Source: Thalassotalea euphylliae (lineage in GTDB: Bacteria > Pseudomonadota > Gammaproteobacteria > Enterobacterales > Alteromonadaceae). Taken from it: DNA of 64,000 nucleotides. The notes under the pieces are model-generated. The model worked only from the letters and a program-made list of their open reading frames with translations, did no database searches and was not told the origin of the DNA. Position 1 is the first letter of the stretch, and each line of letters begins with the position of its first letter. This document shows, piece by piece, positions 16,618 to 25,971 of the stretch. A program made the position numbers and the translations under genes. The stretch spans positions 930,001 through 994,000 of the forward strand of contig NZ_QUOT01000001.1 of assembly GCF_003390375.1 (NCBI RefSeq), given 5' to 3'.

Positions 16618-18513
16618 CTAGCCTTTTAACTTCACGTTATTTACCCAACGTTTAACGCGTTTTTCCAATAACGGCAGTGGCATCGCGCCGCCGCCCAGTA
16701 CCGTATCGTGGAAGCCTTTAATGTCAAAACGCTCTTTTAGCGACTCTTTGGCATATTCACGCAGCTTCAGAATCTCTAACATACCAATTTTGTAGGCTGT
16801 CGCTTGCCCCGGCCAAACAAGGTAACGACGCACTTCTGAAATCACCGCATCTTCAGCAACAGGAGAATTTGCTTTAAAGTAATCAATTGCTTGTTGCTCT
16901 GTCCACCCCTTGGCATGCAAACCAGTATCTACCACTAACCTTACCGCGCGCCAAATCTCGGTTATTAAGCGGCCAAAATCAGAGTAATCATTTTCATAAG
17001 CACCCATCTCTTTTGCTAACAGCTCAGAGTAAAGTGCCCAGCCTTCTACATAAGCGGTAAACTGCGCATTAGTGCGGAATTTTGGAATACCGGTTAACTC
17101 TTTTGCTATAGAAATTTGCATATGGTGACCAGGGTTACCTTCGTGATAGGCAATGGCTTCCATTTCATTTTTCGGCATAGAGCGCATGTCTGAAAGGTGA
17201 GCGTAGTAAACACCGGGACGAGAGCCGTCAGCGGTGCCCGGGAAGTAATGCTGAGCAGCGCCATCTTGCTCTCTAAAAGGTTCAACACGTTTTACCACTA
17301 AATCAGCTTTGGGCAAAATACCGAAATAATTTGGCAGTTGGCCTTTAATGTAGTCTAAATACGCTTCAGAGTCGGTAATATAACCTTGGCGGCCTTCATC
17401 GGTATTTGGATAAAAGAACTGATCATCGGTTTTAATAAACTGGAAAAAGGCTTGTAAATCTCCTTCAAAACCAACCTTTTCTTTAATCGCTTTCATTTCA
17501 CCAATTAAACGCTCAACCTCAGCTAAGCCAAGTGCATGGATCTCTTCTGCGGTTAAGTCTGTGGTGGTTGAATGCTTGAGGCGCATATTATAAAAATCAA
17601 CGCCATTTGGCTGTTTAGCGACACCAGTGGCAATTTCATCAGCATTAGCAATATCTTTTTCAAACCAAGCAACTAGGGCTTGGTAAGCAGGTAAATAGTC
17701 ATTAACAAGCACGGCTTTGGTTTGTGCAAGTAATTCTGTAGCTTGTGTTTCATCGAGCTTACCCGCTTCGGTCAACGCCTTTACTTTTGCTTTTGCATCA
17801 GCCCAAAGAGGCGCATCTTGTGCGTTTTCATCATCGCTAAAAGGTAGCCCCGTGATCACGTTTTTTGATTGTTCAATAACACCTTGGTAGGCAAATTTTG
17901 GTGGTCTAACACCATATTCAGCATGCTCTTTGGCACGCGTAAGTAAACTTGTTAATGCGCTTGATAAGCCAACAATGCGTTTGTTGTATGCTTGCATATC
18001 ACTAACGTCTTCAACTTTATGAAAGTTAATCATAAATTGGGTTAAAAACGCTTGTGCGCCATTCATTTGAGTAAAGACATAACCGTTTTTCGGGAATTCA
18101 GCCGCTTCTTTTGCTTGCTGATATTGATAAAGCCATAAGTCATAAGACTCTTTTGCGTCATCGTCTAATTTTTCGTAATTAAACTTACCCTTTAGTTCAT
18201 TCACACTCGCCGCTTGCCAATCTAATAACGCTTGTTCTTCTTCGCGGGTCATGGCATTAAATTCGTCATAGCGATCTTTGCGGCCAAGGAAGGTCATCAT
18301 TAACGGGTTCATTTGTAGTTGCTGTTCGTATTTTTCATCGAACCATATATTTAGCTTCTCAGACTCCGTCATAACCGACTGAGCAATACTCGATGGATTT
18401 TCTGCAGCATTTTGGGCGGTGGCTTGAGCATTTGTGCTTTCACCAGTGTTATTACTTGGTTGGCAAGCTGCCAATACGGCGACAGCACAGGCAGTGAAAA
18501 TAAAGGTACGCAT
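16618..18513 (-). CDS. DUF885 family lipoprotein, putative metallohydrolase
   Basis: 631 residues. A lipoprotein signal with LAAC puts the lipidated Cys at 17. The family motif HEGNPGHHMQ starts at residue 457 and resembles a zinc peptidase helix, followed by the EGWALYSELLAKEMG segment, which probably supplies a further ligand. DUF885 proteins are common and often duplicated in Alteromonadales; peptidase activity is assumed rather than established for most. It is transcribed alone and diverges from miaE. Confidence 0.87.
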   Translation of the reverse strand: MRTFIFTACAVAVLAACQPSNNTGESTNAQATAQNAAENPSSIAQSVMTESEKLNIWFDEKYEQQLQMNPLMMTFLGRKDRYDEFNAMTREEEQALLDWQAASVNELKGKFNYEKLDDDAKESYDLWLYQYQQAKEAAEFPKNGYVFTQMNGAQAFLTQFMINFHKVEDVSDMQAYNKRIVGLSSALTSLLTRAKEHAEYGVRPPKFAYQGVIEQSKNVITGLPFSDDENAQDAPLWADAKAKVKALTEAGKLDETQATELLAQTKAVLVNDYLPAYQALVAWFEKDIANADEIATGVAKQPNGVDFYNMRLKHSTTTDLTAEEIHALGLAEVERLIGEMKAIKEKVGFEGDLQAFFQFIKTDDQFFYPNTDEGRQGYITDSEAYLDYIKGQLPNYFGILPKADLVVKRVEPFREQDGAAQHYFPGTADGSRPGVYYAHLSDMRSMPKNEMEAIAYHEGNPGHHMQISIAKELTGIPKFRTNAQFTAYVEGWALYSELLAKEMGAYENDYSDFGRLITEIWRAVRLVVDTGLHAKGWTEQQAIDYFKANSPVAEDAVISEVRRYLVWPGQATAYKIGMLEILKLREYAKESLKERFDIKGFHDTVLGGGAMPLPLLEKRVKRWVNNVKLKG

Positions 18514-18777
18514 CTGACTTCCCTATATCATTATTATCGTTTTATGGTTAGCTATTGATAATAGCCAACTTTTTAAACGCCTAGCAAGAAAATATAAACA
18601 CCTATGCTTTGAAGAAAATCAAGCGTGATAACTAAACCAGACTTACTACGGCTCTTTATCTATGCTTCTTTAACTGAGGCCGTTTAACTAAAAACGACAC
18701 AGATCATTTTTTATTGGCAGCCAACAAGGTAAAATGCCGCCTCTTTTGTTATCTGATCAAGCAACGAATTACTACAT

Positions 18778-19554
18778 ATGCAAGCTGAACACCAAGCATT
18801 ACTTGAACCAATAAACCAGTTTTTACAGTGCTCTACACCTCAAGCGTGGATCGAAGCCGCGAAAAAGCCCGAAAACTTACCCATGGTGTTGCTAGATCAT
18901 CTGGTGTGTGAGTTAAAAGCAGGTCAGCAAGCAATGTACTTAATTCGCAAGTATGCCGTAGATAAAGAAAGCGGCGACGCTTTGCTCAAGTGGTTAGAAC
19001 CATTTGAACGCTTAATTTATAAAAAAGAAGGCGATTGGCGTGAACTCGCCGATAAAAACAAATTATCTAAATCCGTGCTGCCTAAATCTAATTCGCCTTA
19101 TGGTCAGGATTTGATCGATAAAATGGTCTTACTGATTAAAGAAGAGTTACATCACTTCTATCAAGTGCTAGAAATCATGGACGAATACAACATTGAATAT
19201 CGCAGCATTACGCCTGCTCGCTATGCTAAAGGACTAATCCGCAACGTGAAAACTTATGAGCCAGACACGTTAATCGATAAGCTCATTATTGGTGCCTATA
19301 TCGAAGCGCGTTCATGTGAACGATTTGCCGCACTCGCACCACACGTAGATAAGCGACTTAGCGACTTCTATATCTCGCTGTTAAGAAGTGAAGCACGCCA
19401 CTACCAAGACTATCTAGCACTTGCTAAACAAATCGCTGGCGAAGGTAATGAAGATAAAGTAGAAGAGCGAATTAAGTTCTTTGGTGAAATTGAAGCTGAA
19501 TTAATTTCGTCGCCAGATACTGATTTTAAATTCCATAGCGGTGTGCCAGCGTAA
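18778..19554 (+). CDS. miaE: tRNA 2-methylthio-N6-isopentenyl-adenosine-37 hydroxylase
   Basis: Di-iron monooxygenase that hydroxylates ms2i6A37 in tRNA using O2. 258 residues. The ferritin-like carboxylate/His pairs are visible: KEELHHFYQV (about 122-131), EARSCERF (about 180-187) and SEARHYQDYL (about 203-212). Family length is normal. It stands alone, divergent from the DUF885 lipoprotein. Confidence 0.93.
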   Translation: MQAEHQALLEPINQFLQCSTPQAWIEAAKKPENLPMVLLDHLVCELKAGQQAMYLIRKYAVDKESGDALLKWLEPFERLIYKKEGDWRELADKNKLSKSVLPKSNSPYGQDLIDKMVLLIKEELHHFYQVLEIMDEYNIEYRSITPARYAKGLIRNVKTYEPDTLIDKLIIGAYIEARSCERFAALAPHVDKRLSDFYISLLRSEARHYQDYLALAKQIAGEGNEDKVEERIKFFGEIEAELISSPDTDFKFHSGVPA

Positions 19555-19606
19555 AATTAACCTCTGTTACGAACAAGTTAATTCCTGATAGCTTAGCAAA
19601 ACACAA

Positions 19607-19635
19607 AGCACAGCACAGCACAGCACAGCACAGCA
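19607..19635 (+). repeat. AGCAC pentanucleotide tandem repeat
   Basis: Almost six perfect copies of AGCAC, just after miaE and in non-coding sequence. Such short arrays vary in copy number by replication slippage. Confidence 0.95.
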
Positions 19636-19650
19636 AAAAGCTAACAGCGT

Positions 19651-19681
19651 AGCGCGCTACTAAATCACTAATTAGCGCGCT
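19651..19681. terminator. AGCGCGCT inverted repeat
   Basis: AGCGCGCT occurs twice as an inverted (self-palindromic) pair 15 nt apart, between the convergent miaE and PEP-CTERM genes. The tail is T-rich but not a clean T run, so termination is only likely. Confidence 0.45.
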
Positions 19682-19731
19682 CTTGTTGTACTCTTCTCGC
19701 CTCTTATATTCTCGCCACTTGTTTTAAAGCT

Positions 19732-20532
19732 TTAAGGCTTTAATTGTATTATTCGTGAAACCGACATGAGTAATAGTATGCCCGCAGCTAAATAGCTTGG
19801 CTCTGGTACCTCAACAGGCGATGCTGATAGTGCTGTGCCATTAACCCTGATATTTCTAAACGCAATTGCTTCAGTGCCACCATTGGTATTAGCAGAAATT
19901 CTTACGCCAAGCGTGCTTCCAGTGTTAACAACCATTTGATTAAATGAAGTAAAACTATTGGTTAGATTAACACCACTGACAGCCATAGGATCGTCCAACG
20001 TCGTCGTATTGCCATTTTCCAATTGATAAGTTTGCTGGCCTGCATTGTCAGCAGTACCCGAAAGCATTAACTGCCAAGCACCGCCATCTAATTGATATTC
20101 GATCGAGAAAATATCACTTGGTTCAAAATCTCCCATTGCGGCAATATCAATTGCCAAACTTAACTGATTAAAACCATTAATATCAAACAGCCAAATAGCA
20201 TTAACATCGCCACTCAGATTATCGGGATTAGTGGTATCAACTATGCCAAAAAATGGCGCTGCGTCTGCAGCTTTAATGATGCCTAAACTATCATTGGCTG
20301 AGGCCAATGAATCATCTAAGAAAACAAGTGGTACTGAGCCTGCTCCTCGGCGATAAATTTGAGCACCATCACTTGATGAGCCAAATGCATCTGTAAATGC
20401 ATTTTGATAGCTAATTAGACCTACTGTGGTTTGGTTAGACAGGTCTCGTCCAATTAATGTGGCCGAGGCAGAGGTGGCTGTTAAGGCACAAATGACGCAC
20501 CAAAGTGCAAGCAGAAAAGCTTGTGTTTTCAT
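19732..20532 (-). CDS. PEP-CTERM sorting domain protein
   Basis: 266 residues, exported. The signal peptide ends near SASA (residue 24). The body is a beta-rich extracellular domain with Asn/Thr/Gly-rich strands and no recognised catalytic motif. The C-terminus has the PEP-CTERM anchor: VPEPSYLAAG, a hydrophobic stretch, then a short basic end with R260 and K265. These proteins are cut and anchored by exosortase (EpsH-type) and are usually linked to exopolysaccharide. No exosortase gene lies in the window. The C-terminal basic cluster is weaker than the usual RRRR. Confidence 0.85.
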   Translation of the reverse strand: MKTQAFLLALWCVICALTATSASATLIGRDLSNQTTVGLISYQNAFTDAFGSSSDGAQIYRRGAGSVPLVFLDDSLASANDSLGIIKAADAAPFFGIVDTTNPDNLSGDVNAIWLFDINGFNQLSLAIDIAAMGDFEPSDIFSIEYQLDGGAWQLMLSGTADNAGQQTYQLENGNTTTLDDPMAVSGVNLTNSFTSFNQMVVNTGSTLGVRISANTNGGTEAIAFRNIRVNGTALSASPVEVPEPSYLAAGILLLMSVSRIIQLKP

Positions 20533-20595
20533 AAACTAATATCCTTATTGTTGTTGATGTAATCCATTTACAACAAAAATTTTAGCCCAGAAAAA

Positions 20596-20635
20596 CAAAA
20601 CCGCCACTCGAGATAGCTCATAGGTGGCGGTTTTG
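20596..20635 (-). terminator. Terminator after the M1 aminopeptidase gene
   Basis: CAAAACCGCCAC pairs with GTGGCGGTTTTG across a 16-nt loop. On the minus strand it is followed by GTTTTTC. It isolates the PEP-CTERM gene from the upstream aminopeptidase. Confidence 0.85.
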
Positions 20636-20655
20636 ACTAGTTACAGTAGTAATTT

Positions 20656-22497
20656 TTACTTTAAGATTGTATCAACTGTACCTTGGGCCAATGGATGGTA
20701 GCCTGGGCGAGCTTGCTGATAAACACGTGTTGCCCACGCTTTACCTTGCTCGGTTTCTGCTAACTTTTTATAAAGTGGCACAATTAATTTGCGACGACCA
20801 ATGCCCACTAAATATTTTTCCATTGCGGGATATACGGCATCGTAGCCAGTGCGCAGCGCTAATAAATACCAAGCGTGGGCTTTTTCAGCATTAGTGCTAT
20901 TGGTTAGGTTGAACTGCTTATCTAATGCTTGCATTTGCGCTTGGCTGATCGTTAACGGAAGGTTATTAATGAAATGCAGCCATTGATGCACAGTCCACTC
21001 AGTTGTTGGCAATGTGTCTACTGACAATGTTCCAGTAATGAAGTCATTAATTTGCGTATCAATGATGGTAAATGCATTTGATTTAGGCTTTGGTACATAG
21101 CTTGGTAAACCTTGCTCAAATATCCATTCATTAATCTCTTCTTGAGAAACAATACCCGGGTGCTTAGCTAAGAGCTCGGCGTCAATGTATTTAACGAATG
21201 CTGCAGTGCCTAAAGGCTGGAAGGCATGGTCGTCAAAATACTTGCGTACAAACTTATCAAAAATTTCACGGCCAAATTTTTGTTCTAGGTAGATAAGGAA
21301 TAACTGACCTTTCGTGTACGGTACGCCAGAGAAGGCGTCGTCGGGGTCTCGACCCGCTAAATCAATGTATAGCTGGGTATCACCCGGCGCTAATTCTGCA
21401 ATTTCAAAGCTTAAGCCTTGTGCGTCTAACGACTGCTCCATCACTGCGCGATCTCGACCAAACACACGCTCCATGATGCGGTTTTCAACATAGCTGGTAA
21501 AACCCTCGTTTAACCATAAATCGCGCCAGCTTTCGTTCGTCACTAAATTACCTGACCAAGAATGTGCTAACTCGTGGGCGATTAAGTTGACCAAGCTTTT
21601 ATCACCAGCAATAACGGTTGGAGTGATAAAAGATAGTCTCGGATTTTCCATGCCACCAAACGGGAAGCTAGGTGGCAAAATTAGTAAATCGTAACGGCCC
21701 CAACGGTATTCACCATACATTGCTTCGGTTGCATCAATCATGGCTTGGGTGTCATTAAACTCAGCAACCGCAGAGTCAACTAAGCTAGGCTCGGCGTAAA
21801 TACCGGTAATGTCACTCATTGGTTTAAACACCAAATCGCCGGCTGCAATCGCAATTAAATAAGGCGGTACCGGTTGTGGCATATCAAAGAAATAGTCGCC
21901 ATCGCGCTTAGTGTCTGGGTCATTATTAGCACTCATCACCGCCAATACGTTATCAGGCGTTGAAATACGGGCTGTGTATGTCATCCGAACACTTGGCGTG
22001 TCTTGCACTGGGATCCAAGAACGAGCGTGAATTGCTTGGTTTTGGCTAAACATAAATGGTAGTTTTTTGCCCGCAGTTTGCGCTGGCGTTAGCCATTGTA
22101 AACCAGAAGCCTTGGCGGTCGATTCGTAATATATTCTGAGTTTGTCAGCTTTAATACGCGCATTGACCGTTAATTTGCTACCCAAAACTTTGTCGCGAGG
22201 TGCCAGTGTATAGTCAGCTTTTTGCCAAGCACCACCCGTGCGCTTTGCCATCACGCGATGAATAATCAAGTCGCGCGTATCTAAGTAAATTGGCTGCTTG
22301 TTATCAACTAACCACTTTAAATCTAGCTCGGCAAATCCTTTTAACGCCTTGTTGTCAAAATCAATGGCCAAATCTAGGTAAGTATGCGTGGTTATTACCT
22401 GATCATAATTTGCGTAAGTATAAGCATCTTTCGTTTGTGCAAATGCGCTGCCAACCAGCCCAGCACAAAACACTAATGCCGTTATTATTCTTTTCAT
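20656..22497 (-). CDS. M1 family aminopeptidase (ColAP-like)
   Basis: Zinc aminopeptidase of 613 residues with a signal peptide (cleavage near AFA, residue 20). Exopeptidase motif GGMENP, zinc motif HELAH at 308-312 and the third ligand Glu331 in WLNEGF are at canonical M1 spacing. The C-terminal helical domain resembles leukotriene A4 hydrolase. Length and layout match the cold-active ColAP of Colwellia. It probably takes part in digestion of peptides in the periplasm or outside. Confidence 0.94.
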   Translation of the reverse strand: MKRIITALVFCAGLVGSAFAQTKDAYTYANYDQVITTHTYLDLAIDFDNKALKGFAELDLKWLVDNKQPIYLDTRDLIIHRVMAKRTGGAWQKADYTLAPRDKVLGSKLTVNARIKADKLRIYYESTAKASGLQWLTPAQTAGKKLPFMFSQNQAIHARSWIPVQDTPSVRMTYTARISTPDNVLAVMSANNDPDTKRDGDYFFDMPQPVPPYLIAIAAGDLVFKPMSDITGIYAEPSLVDSAVAEFNDTQAMIDATEAMYGEYRWGRYDLLILPPSFPFGGMENPRLSFITPTVIAGDKSLVNLIAHELAHSWSGNLVTNESWRDLWLNEGFTSYVENRIMERVFGRDRAVMEQSLDAQGLSFEIAELAPGDTQLYIDLAGRDPDDAFSGVPYTKGQLFLIYLEQKFGREIFDKFVRKYFDDHAFQPLGTAAFVKYIDAELLAKHPGIVSQEEINEWIFEQGLPSYVPKPKSNAFTIIDTQINDFITGTLSVDTLPTTEWTVHQWLHFINNLPLTISQAQMQALDKQFNLTNSTNAEKAHAWYLLALRTGYDAVYPAMEKYLVGIGRRKLIVPLYKKLAETEQGKAWATRVYQQARPGYHPLAQGTVDTILK

Positions 22498-22528
22498 TAG
22501 TTTTTCTCGTGAATGAAGGAGACAAAAA

Positions 22529-22566
22529 AATATGGCTGTAAGTTAACCCTAACCTACAGCCATATT
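22529..22566 (-). terminator. Terminator after motY
   Basis: AATATGGCTGTA pairs perfectly with TACAGCCATATT. The minus strand continues into a T7 run, so it is a canonical terminator for motY. Confidence 0.9.
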
Positions 22567-22590
22567 CAAAATTGTTAGCAGTATATGCTA

Positions 22591-23574
22591 TTAGAATTCG
22601 ATCGGCTTTTCCATGTGAATAACCACACGACGGTTCTGGCCGCGACCCAAGATAGTTTCATTCGATGCAATATGGCGCTTCTCACCATAACCTTTGGCTT
22701 CGATACGGCTTGTATCAATGCCGTTTTTAACAAAATATTCGCGAATTTTATTCGCACGGCGTTTTGATAACTCTAAGTTATTCCAACGGCCACCGTAGCT
22801 GTCTGAATATGCATCAATCAACACCAGTTCTAACTCAGTGTCTAGTTTTAAGTACTGTGAGATCATCGCCATTCTGCGCTCTGATGCTTTGGTAAACTTG
22901 TCACTGTTTGATTGATAATTAAGTACGGTATACGAAATATCGTCGAAGCTATAATTTAATAAGTTGCCAACACAGCCAACAAATTCTTTGTAAGCACGCA
23001 TAAAACGCGCATTGGATAAACCAACAGATATTTTGTCGTTGTCACTATACCAATCGTTGTAGTAAAACGTTGGATTCATGCCCTGCTCAAGTTCGCTTAG
23101 CATAGTCCACGCAACTTTCTTATCTAAACTCGGTGAAAACTGCTTGTATAGCTTCATATCAGCGATAGTGTAGCTGTTCATGCCAGGGCGATAATTCGGC
23201 GCGACAGATCTTACCTCAGCAAGCGAGTAGTTATCTGGCAAACGCAGCATATCAAGTTCAAACAGCATGTTATTATTGCGGTTCGCTTTACTGACAAATT
23301 TAGCTTCGCCGTAATTGGGAATATTGTGCGATAAAGTACAATTTAAACGAGAATTATTGGTAACCTGCCAGTGTGAATTTTCCAAAGATGCAGTATATTG
23401 ACGAACACCAGCATTAGCAGTGCTTGCGGTTAAGATGGTAGCCACAGCAAGGCCAGTACCCAAAATAGTACCTAGCTTTTGAGTTACTTTTGTTGAACGA
23501 CAACTTGTATCTAATTTGAAAAATGACATCTTTTGCGAAACCTTGCCTAGCGTGGAAAGCAACAAATTATTCAT
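22591..23574 (-). CDS. motY: Sodium-type flagellar motor protein MotY
   Basis: T-ring component that holds PomA/PomB stators around the Na+-driven polar flagellum. 327 residues as drawn. The mature protein starts near residue 56 with GVRQYTASLENSHWQV, then the MotY N-terminal domain (SRLNCTLSHNIPNYGEAKF) and a C-terminal OmpA-like peptidoglycan-binding domain (about 200-320; LVLIDAYSDSYGG, SKRRANKIREYF, GYGEKR). The signal region is long; Met16 (23529) is a plausible alternative start that leaves a 40-residue leader. No other flagellar gene is in the window, as is normal for motY. Confidence 0.9.
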   Translation of the reverse strand: MNNLLLSTLGKVSQKMSFFKLDTSCRSTKVTQKLGTILGTGLAVATILTASTANAGVRQYTASLENSHWQVTNNSRLNCTLSHNIPNYGEAKFVSKANRNNNMLFELDMLRLPDNYSLAEVRSVAPNYRPGMNSYTIADMKLYKQFSPSLDKKVAWTMLSELEQGMNPTFYYNDWYSDNDKISVGLSNARFMRAYKEFVGCVGNLLNYSFDDISYTVLNYQSNSDKFTKASERRMAMISQYLKLDTELELVLIDAYSDSYGGRWNNLELSKRRANKIREYFVKNGIDTSRIEAKGYGEKRHIASNETILGRGQNRRVVIHMEKPIEF

Positions 23575-23726
23575 AACAGGAACTTACATTCTTTATCCGA
23601 CAGGTTTTTATCGGCATTTATTTCACTAACTTTAGCGATAATTCGCGCATTTTTAAATTGCTAATGTCGAGATTAACATGATTTTTTGCGATAATGCCTG
23701 GCATTTTAGGCTAGATCAAAAAAAGC

Positions 23727-24386
23727 ATGTCAGACGTTGTAAACACTAATGCCGAACCCACCACTGAAAAATCACTTTTTGCGCAGCGGTTTCGCGGTTA
23801 TTTCCCTGTTGTTATTGATGTTGAAACCGCTGGTTTTAATGCCAAAACAGATGCCCTATTAGAAATTGCAGCCAGCGTATTATCACTTGATGAAAACACT
23901 GGTGAACTGAGTATCGACGAAAGCATATGTTTTAACATTGAGCCGTTCGAAGGTGCAAACTTGGAACCATCTGCACTGGCTTTTACTGGTATTGACCCTA
24001 CTCACCCACTGCGCGGCAATGTTCAAGAAGCGCATGCACTTAAAGAAATATTTAAATTAGTTAGAAAGAAAATGAAGGCAGCAGGTTGCCAGCGCGCTGT
24101 GATGGTTGCCCACAATGCCGCCTTTGATCTAGGTTTTCTTAATGCAGCAGTGGAACGTTGCAATATTAAACGCAGTCCGTTTCACCCGTTTGTAAGCTTT
24201 GATACCACCACGTTATCTGGCCTTGCCTTTGGGCAAACCGTGTTAGCAAAAGCATGTGAAGCCGCACAAATCGATTTTGACAACGGCGAAGCCCATTCAG
24301 CCCTGTACGATACAGAAAAAACAGCAGAGCTGTTCTGCACAATTGTTAACAAGTGGCGTAGTTTAGGCGGCTGGCCATTAGGCTAA
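23727..24386 (+). CDS. rnt: Ribonuclease T
   Basis: DEDD 3'-5' exoribonuclease that trims tRNA and other stable RNA ends. 219 residues. Catalytic D31 and E33 in IDVETAGF, the middle Asp in HNAAFDLGFL, and H190 and D195 in HSALYDTEKTAEL are in place. It is followed by a strong terminator and convergent with grxD; the rnt-grxD pairing is common in gammaproteobacteria. Confidence 0.97.
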   Translation: MSDVVNTNAEPTTEKSLFAQRFRGYFPVVIDVETAGFNAKTDALLEIAASVLSLDENTGELSIDESICFNIEPFEGANLEPSALAFTGIDPTHPLRGNVQEAHALKEIFKLVRKKMKAAGCQRAVMVAHNAAFDLGFLNAAVERCNIKRSPFHPFVSFDTTTLSGLAFGQTVLAKACEAAQIDFDNGEAHSALYDTEKTAELFCTIVNKWRSLGGWPLG

Positions 24387-24404
24387 CGCTTTTATTCAAA
24401 TTGT

Positions 24405-24420
24405 TATTGCACGTGCAATA
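24405..24420. repeat. 16-bp perfect palindrome
   Basis: TATTGCACGTGCAATA, downstream of rnt and before the terminator. It is self-complementary without a loop, so it looks more like a protein-binding site than a hairpin. No known regulator was assigned. Confidence 0.6.
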
Positions 24421-24434
24421 GCATAACAGACAAT

Positions 24435-24471
24435 AAAAAAGCCCGATTGAGCGTTTCAATCGGGCTTTTTT
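24435..24471. terminator. Bidirectional terminator between rnt and grxD
   Basis: AAAAAAGCCCGATTGA pairs with its complement across GCGT/T, with A and T runs on both sides. Serves both convergent genes. Confidence 0.93.
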
Positions 24472-24501
24472 AAGTTCAGAAAATATTAATACAAGAAAAT
24501 A

Positions 24502-24840
24502 CTATGAGTTTTCTTCGGTATTCATTTTCGCCGCAGCTTCTTTAATAACGGTTTGCAGCTCACCCTGTTGGAACATTTCTAGAATAATGTCACAACCGCC
24601 AATTAGCTCGCCTTCAACCCATAGTTGAGGGAATGTTGGCCAATCAGCATATTGTGGAAGTTCTGCACGAATGTCTGGATTTTGTAAAATATCAACAAAA
24701 GCAAATTTTTCACCACAAGACATTAGCGCTTGAGCCGCTTGCGCTGAGAAACCACAGCTTGGTAATTTTGGCGAACCCTTCATGTAAAGTAAAATAGAGT
24801 TCTCAGCAATTTGCTGTTTAATGCGTTCAATCGTTTCCAT
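24502..24840 (-). CDS. grxD: Monothiol glutaredoxin Grx4
   Basis: 112 residues with the monothiol CGFS site at 29-32, the KGSPKLPSCG lead-in and the WPTFPQLWVEGELIGGCDI glutathione-binding segment. Family role: carries [2Fe-2S] clusters together with BolA. It is divergent from sodB across a 290-nt gap. Confidence 0.97.
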   Translation of the reverse strand: METIERIKQQIAENSILLYMKGSPKLPSCGFSAQAAQALMSCGEKFAFVDILQNPDIRAELPQYADWPTFPQLWVEGELIGGCDIILEMFQQGELQTVIKEAAAKMNTEENS

Positions 24841-25132
24841 AATAACCTCTTGTGATAACTACGCGTTGACTATGCACATAACTATGCGATAACAATGATT
24901 GATATGGGCAGTTAACGATATTTTCAACACCAACCTACCAACAAATAAAAATCATCTATTTTATAGCGTTAAAGCCTTGATAATAGCGCTAGCAATACCT
25001 ATAAATTTCGGTACACTATGCGTGGCTTCAAAAAACCTGAGTATTTTACTAGGTTTTTCAGAAAAACAAACCTATAGATGAGTTTGTTTAAGAATAAAAT
25101 TTTCTAATCAATATAAATTTCTGGAGAATAAC

Positions 25133-25714
25133 ATGGCTATTGAATTACCAGCTTTACCGTATGCAATGGACGCATTAGCACCTCATATTTCACAAGAAAC
25201 TTTAGAGTTCCACTACGGTAAGCATCACAACACTTACGTAGTTAAATTAAACGGCTTAATTGAAGGTACTGACTTTGCGGGTAAATCTCTAGAAGAAATC
25301 GTTAAGTCTTCAGAAGGCGGCGTATTTAACAACGCTGCACAAATCTGGAACCACACTTTCTACTGGAACAGCTTAAGCCCTAACGGTGGCGGTGAGCCAA
25401 CAGGTGCACTAGCTGACGCAATTCACGCTAAATTCGGTTCTTTTGAAGAATTCAAAGCGGCATTCAACGACAAAGCAGTAAACAACTTCGGCTCAAGCTG
25501 GACTTGGTTAGTTAAAACAGCTGATGGCGGTGTAGACATTGTTAACACTTCAAATGCGGCAACACCATTAACTGAAGATGGCGTAACTCCACTAATGACT
25601 GTTGATTTATGGGAACACGCTTACTACATCGACTACCGCAACTTACGTCCTAGCTACCTAGAAGCATTCTGGGCGTTAATCAACTGGGAATTTGCTTCAG
25701 CAAACTTTGCTTAA
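25133..25714 (+). CDS. sodB: Superoxide dismutase, Fe type
   Basis: Cytoplasmic iron SOD, 193 residues. Metal ligands H27, H74, D158 and H162 are all present, and AQIWNHTFYW plus the DLWEHAYYIDY signature favour the Fe form. CTGGAG lies about 7 nt before the ATG. The gap to grxD contains a small AAAACCT/AGGTTTT hairpin (about 25031-25057) in the probable leader region. High use of optimal codons suggests strong expression. Confidence 0.97.
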   Translation: MAIELPALPYAMDALAPHISQETLEFHYGKHHNTYVVKLNGLIEGTDFAGKSLEEIVKSSEGGVFNNAAQIWNHTFYWNSLSPNGGGEPTGALADAIHAKFGSFEEFKAAFNDKAVNNFGSSWTWLVKTADGGVDIVNTSNAATPLTEDGVTPLMTVDLWEHAYYIDYRNLRPSYLEAFWALINWEFASANFA

Positions 25715-25782
25715 TTGACCCTGTGTAAGTTGATCTTGGTTTAGCCACCAAGCGTAGCTAAACTAGCAAGCAATATTTATCG

Positions 25783-25808
25783 AAAGCCGACATTGTCGGC
25801 TTTTTTTA
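25783..25808 (+). terminator. Terminator after sodB
   Basis: AAAGCCGAC / GTCGGCTTT stem with a three-base loop and a T7 tail. Confidence 0.93.
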
Positions 25809-25971
25809 TGCCGCAAATTCAGCGTCTTAAATACACTTAGTGAGCAAAGAAAATTACAAAAAACTGTGAGTTTTTTTCGCCGAAATCTAAAATCCAACTA
25901 AGCTTATAAATATATCCCCTGTTTTGTCGGTCTTAATTATTGTTGCCTTAATTTAGGTATGGGAGACAGTT

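Noticed and set aside
19607..19635. CRISPR-like array
   Set aside because: Only a contiguous 5-nt repeat with no spacers. No CRISPR array was found anywhere in the window.
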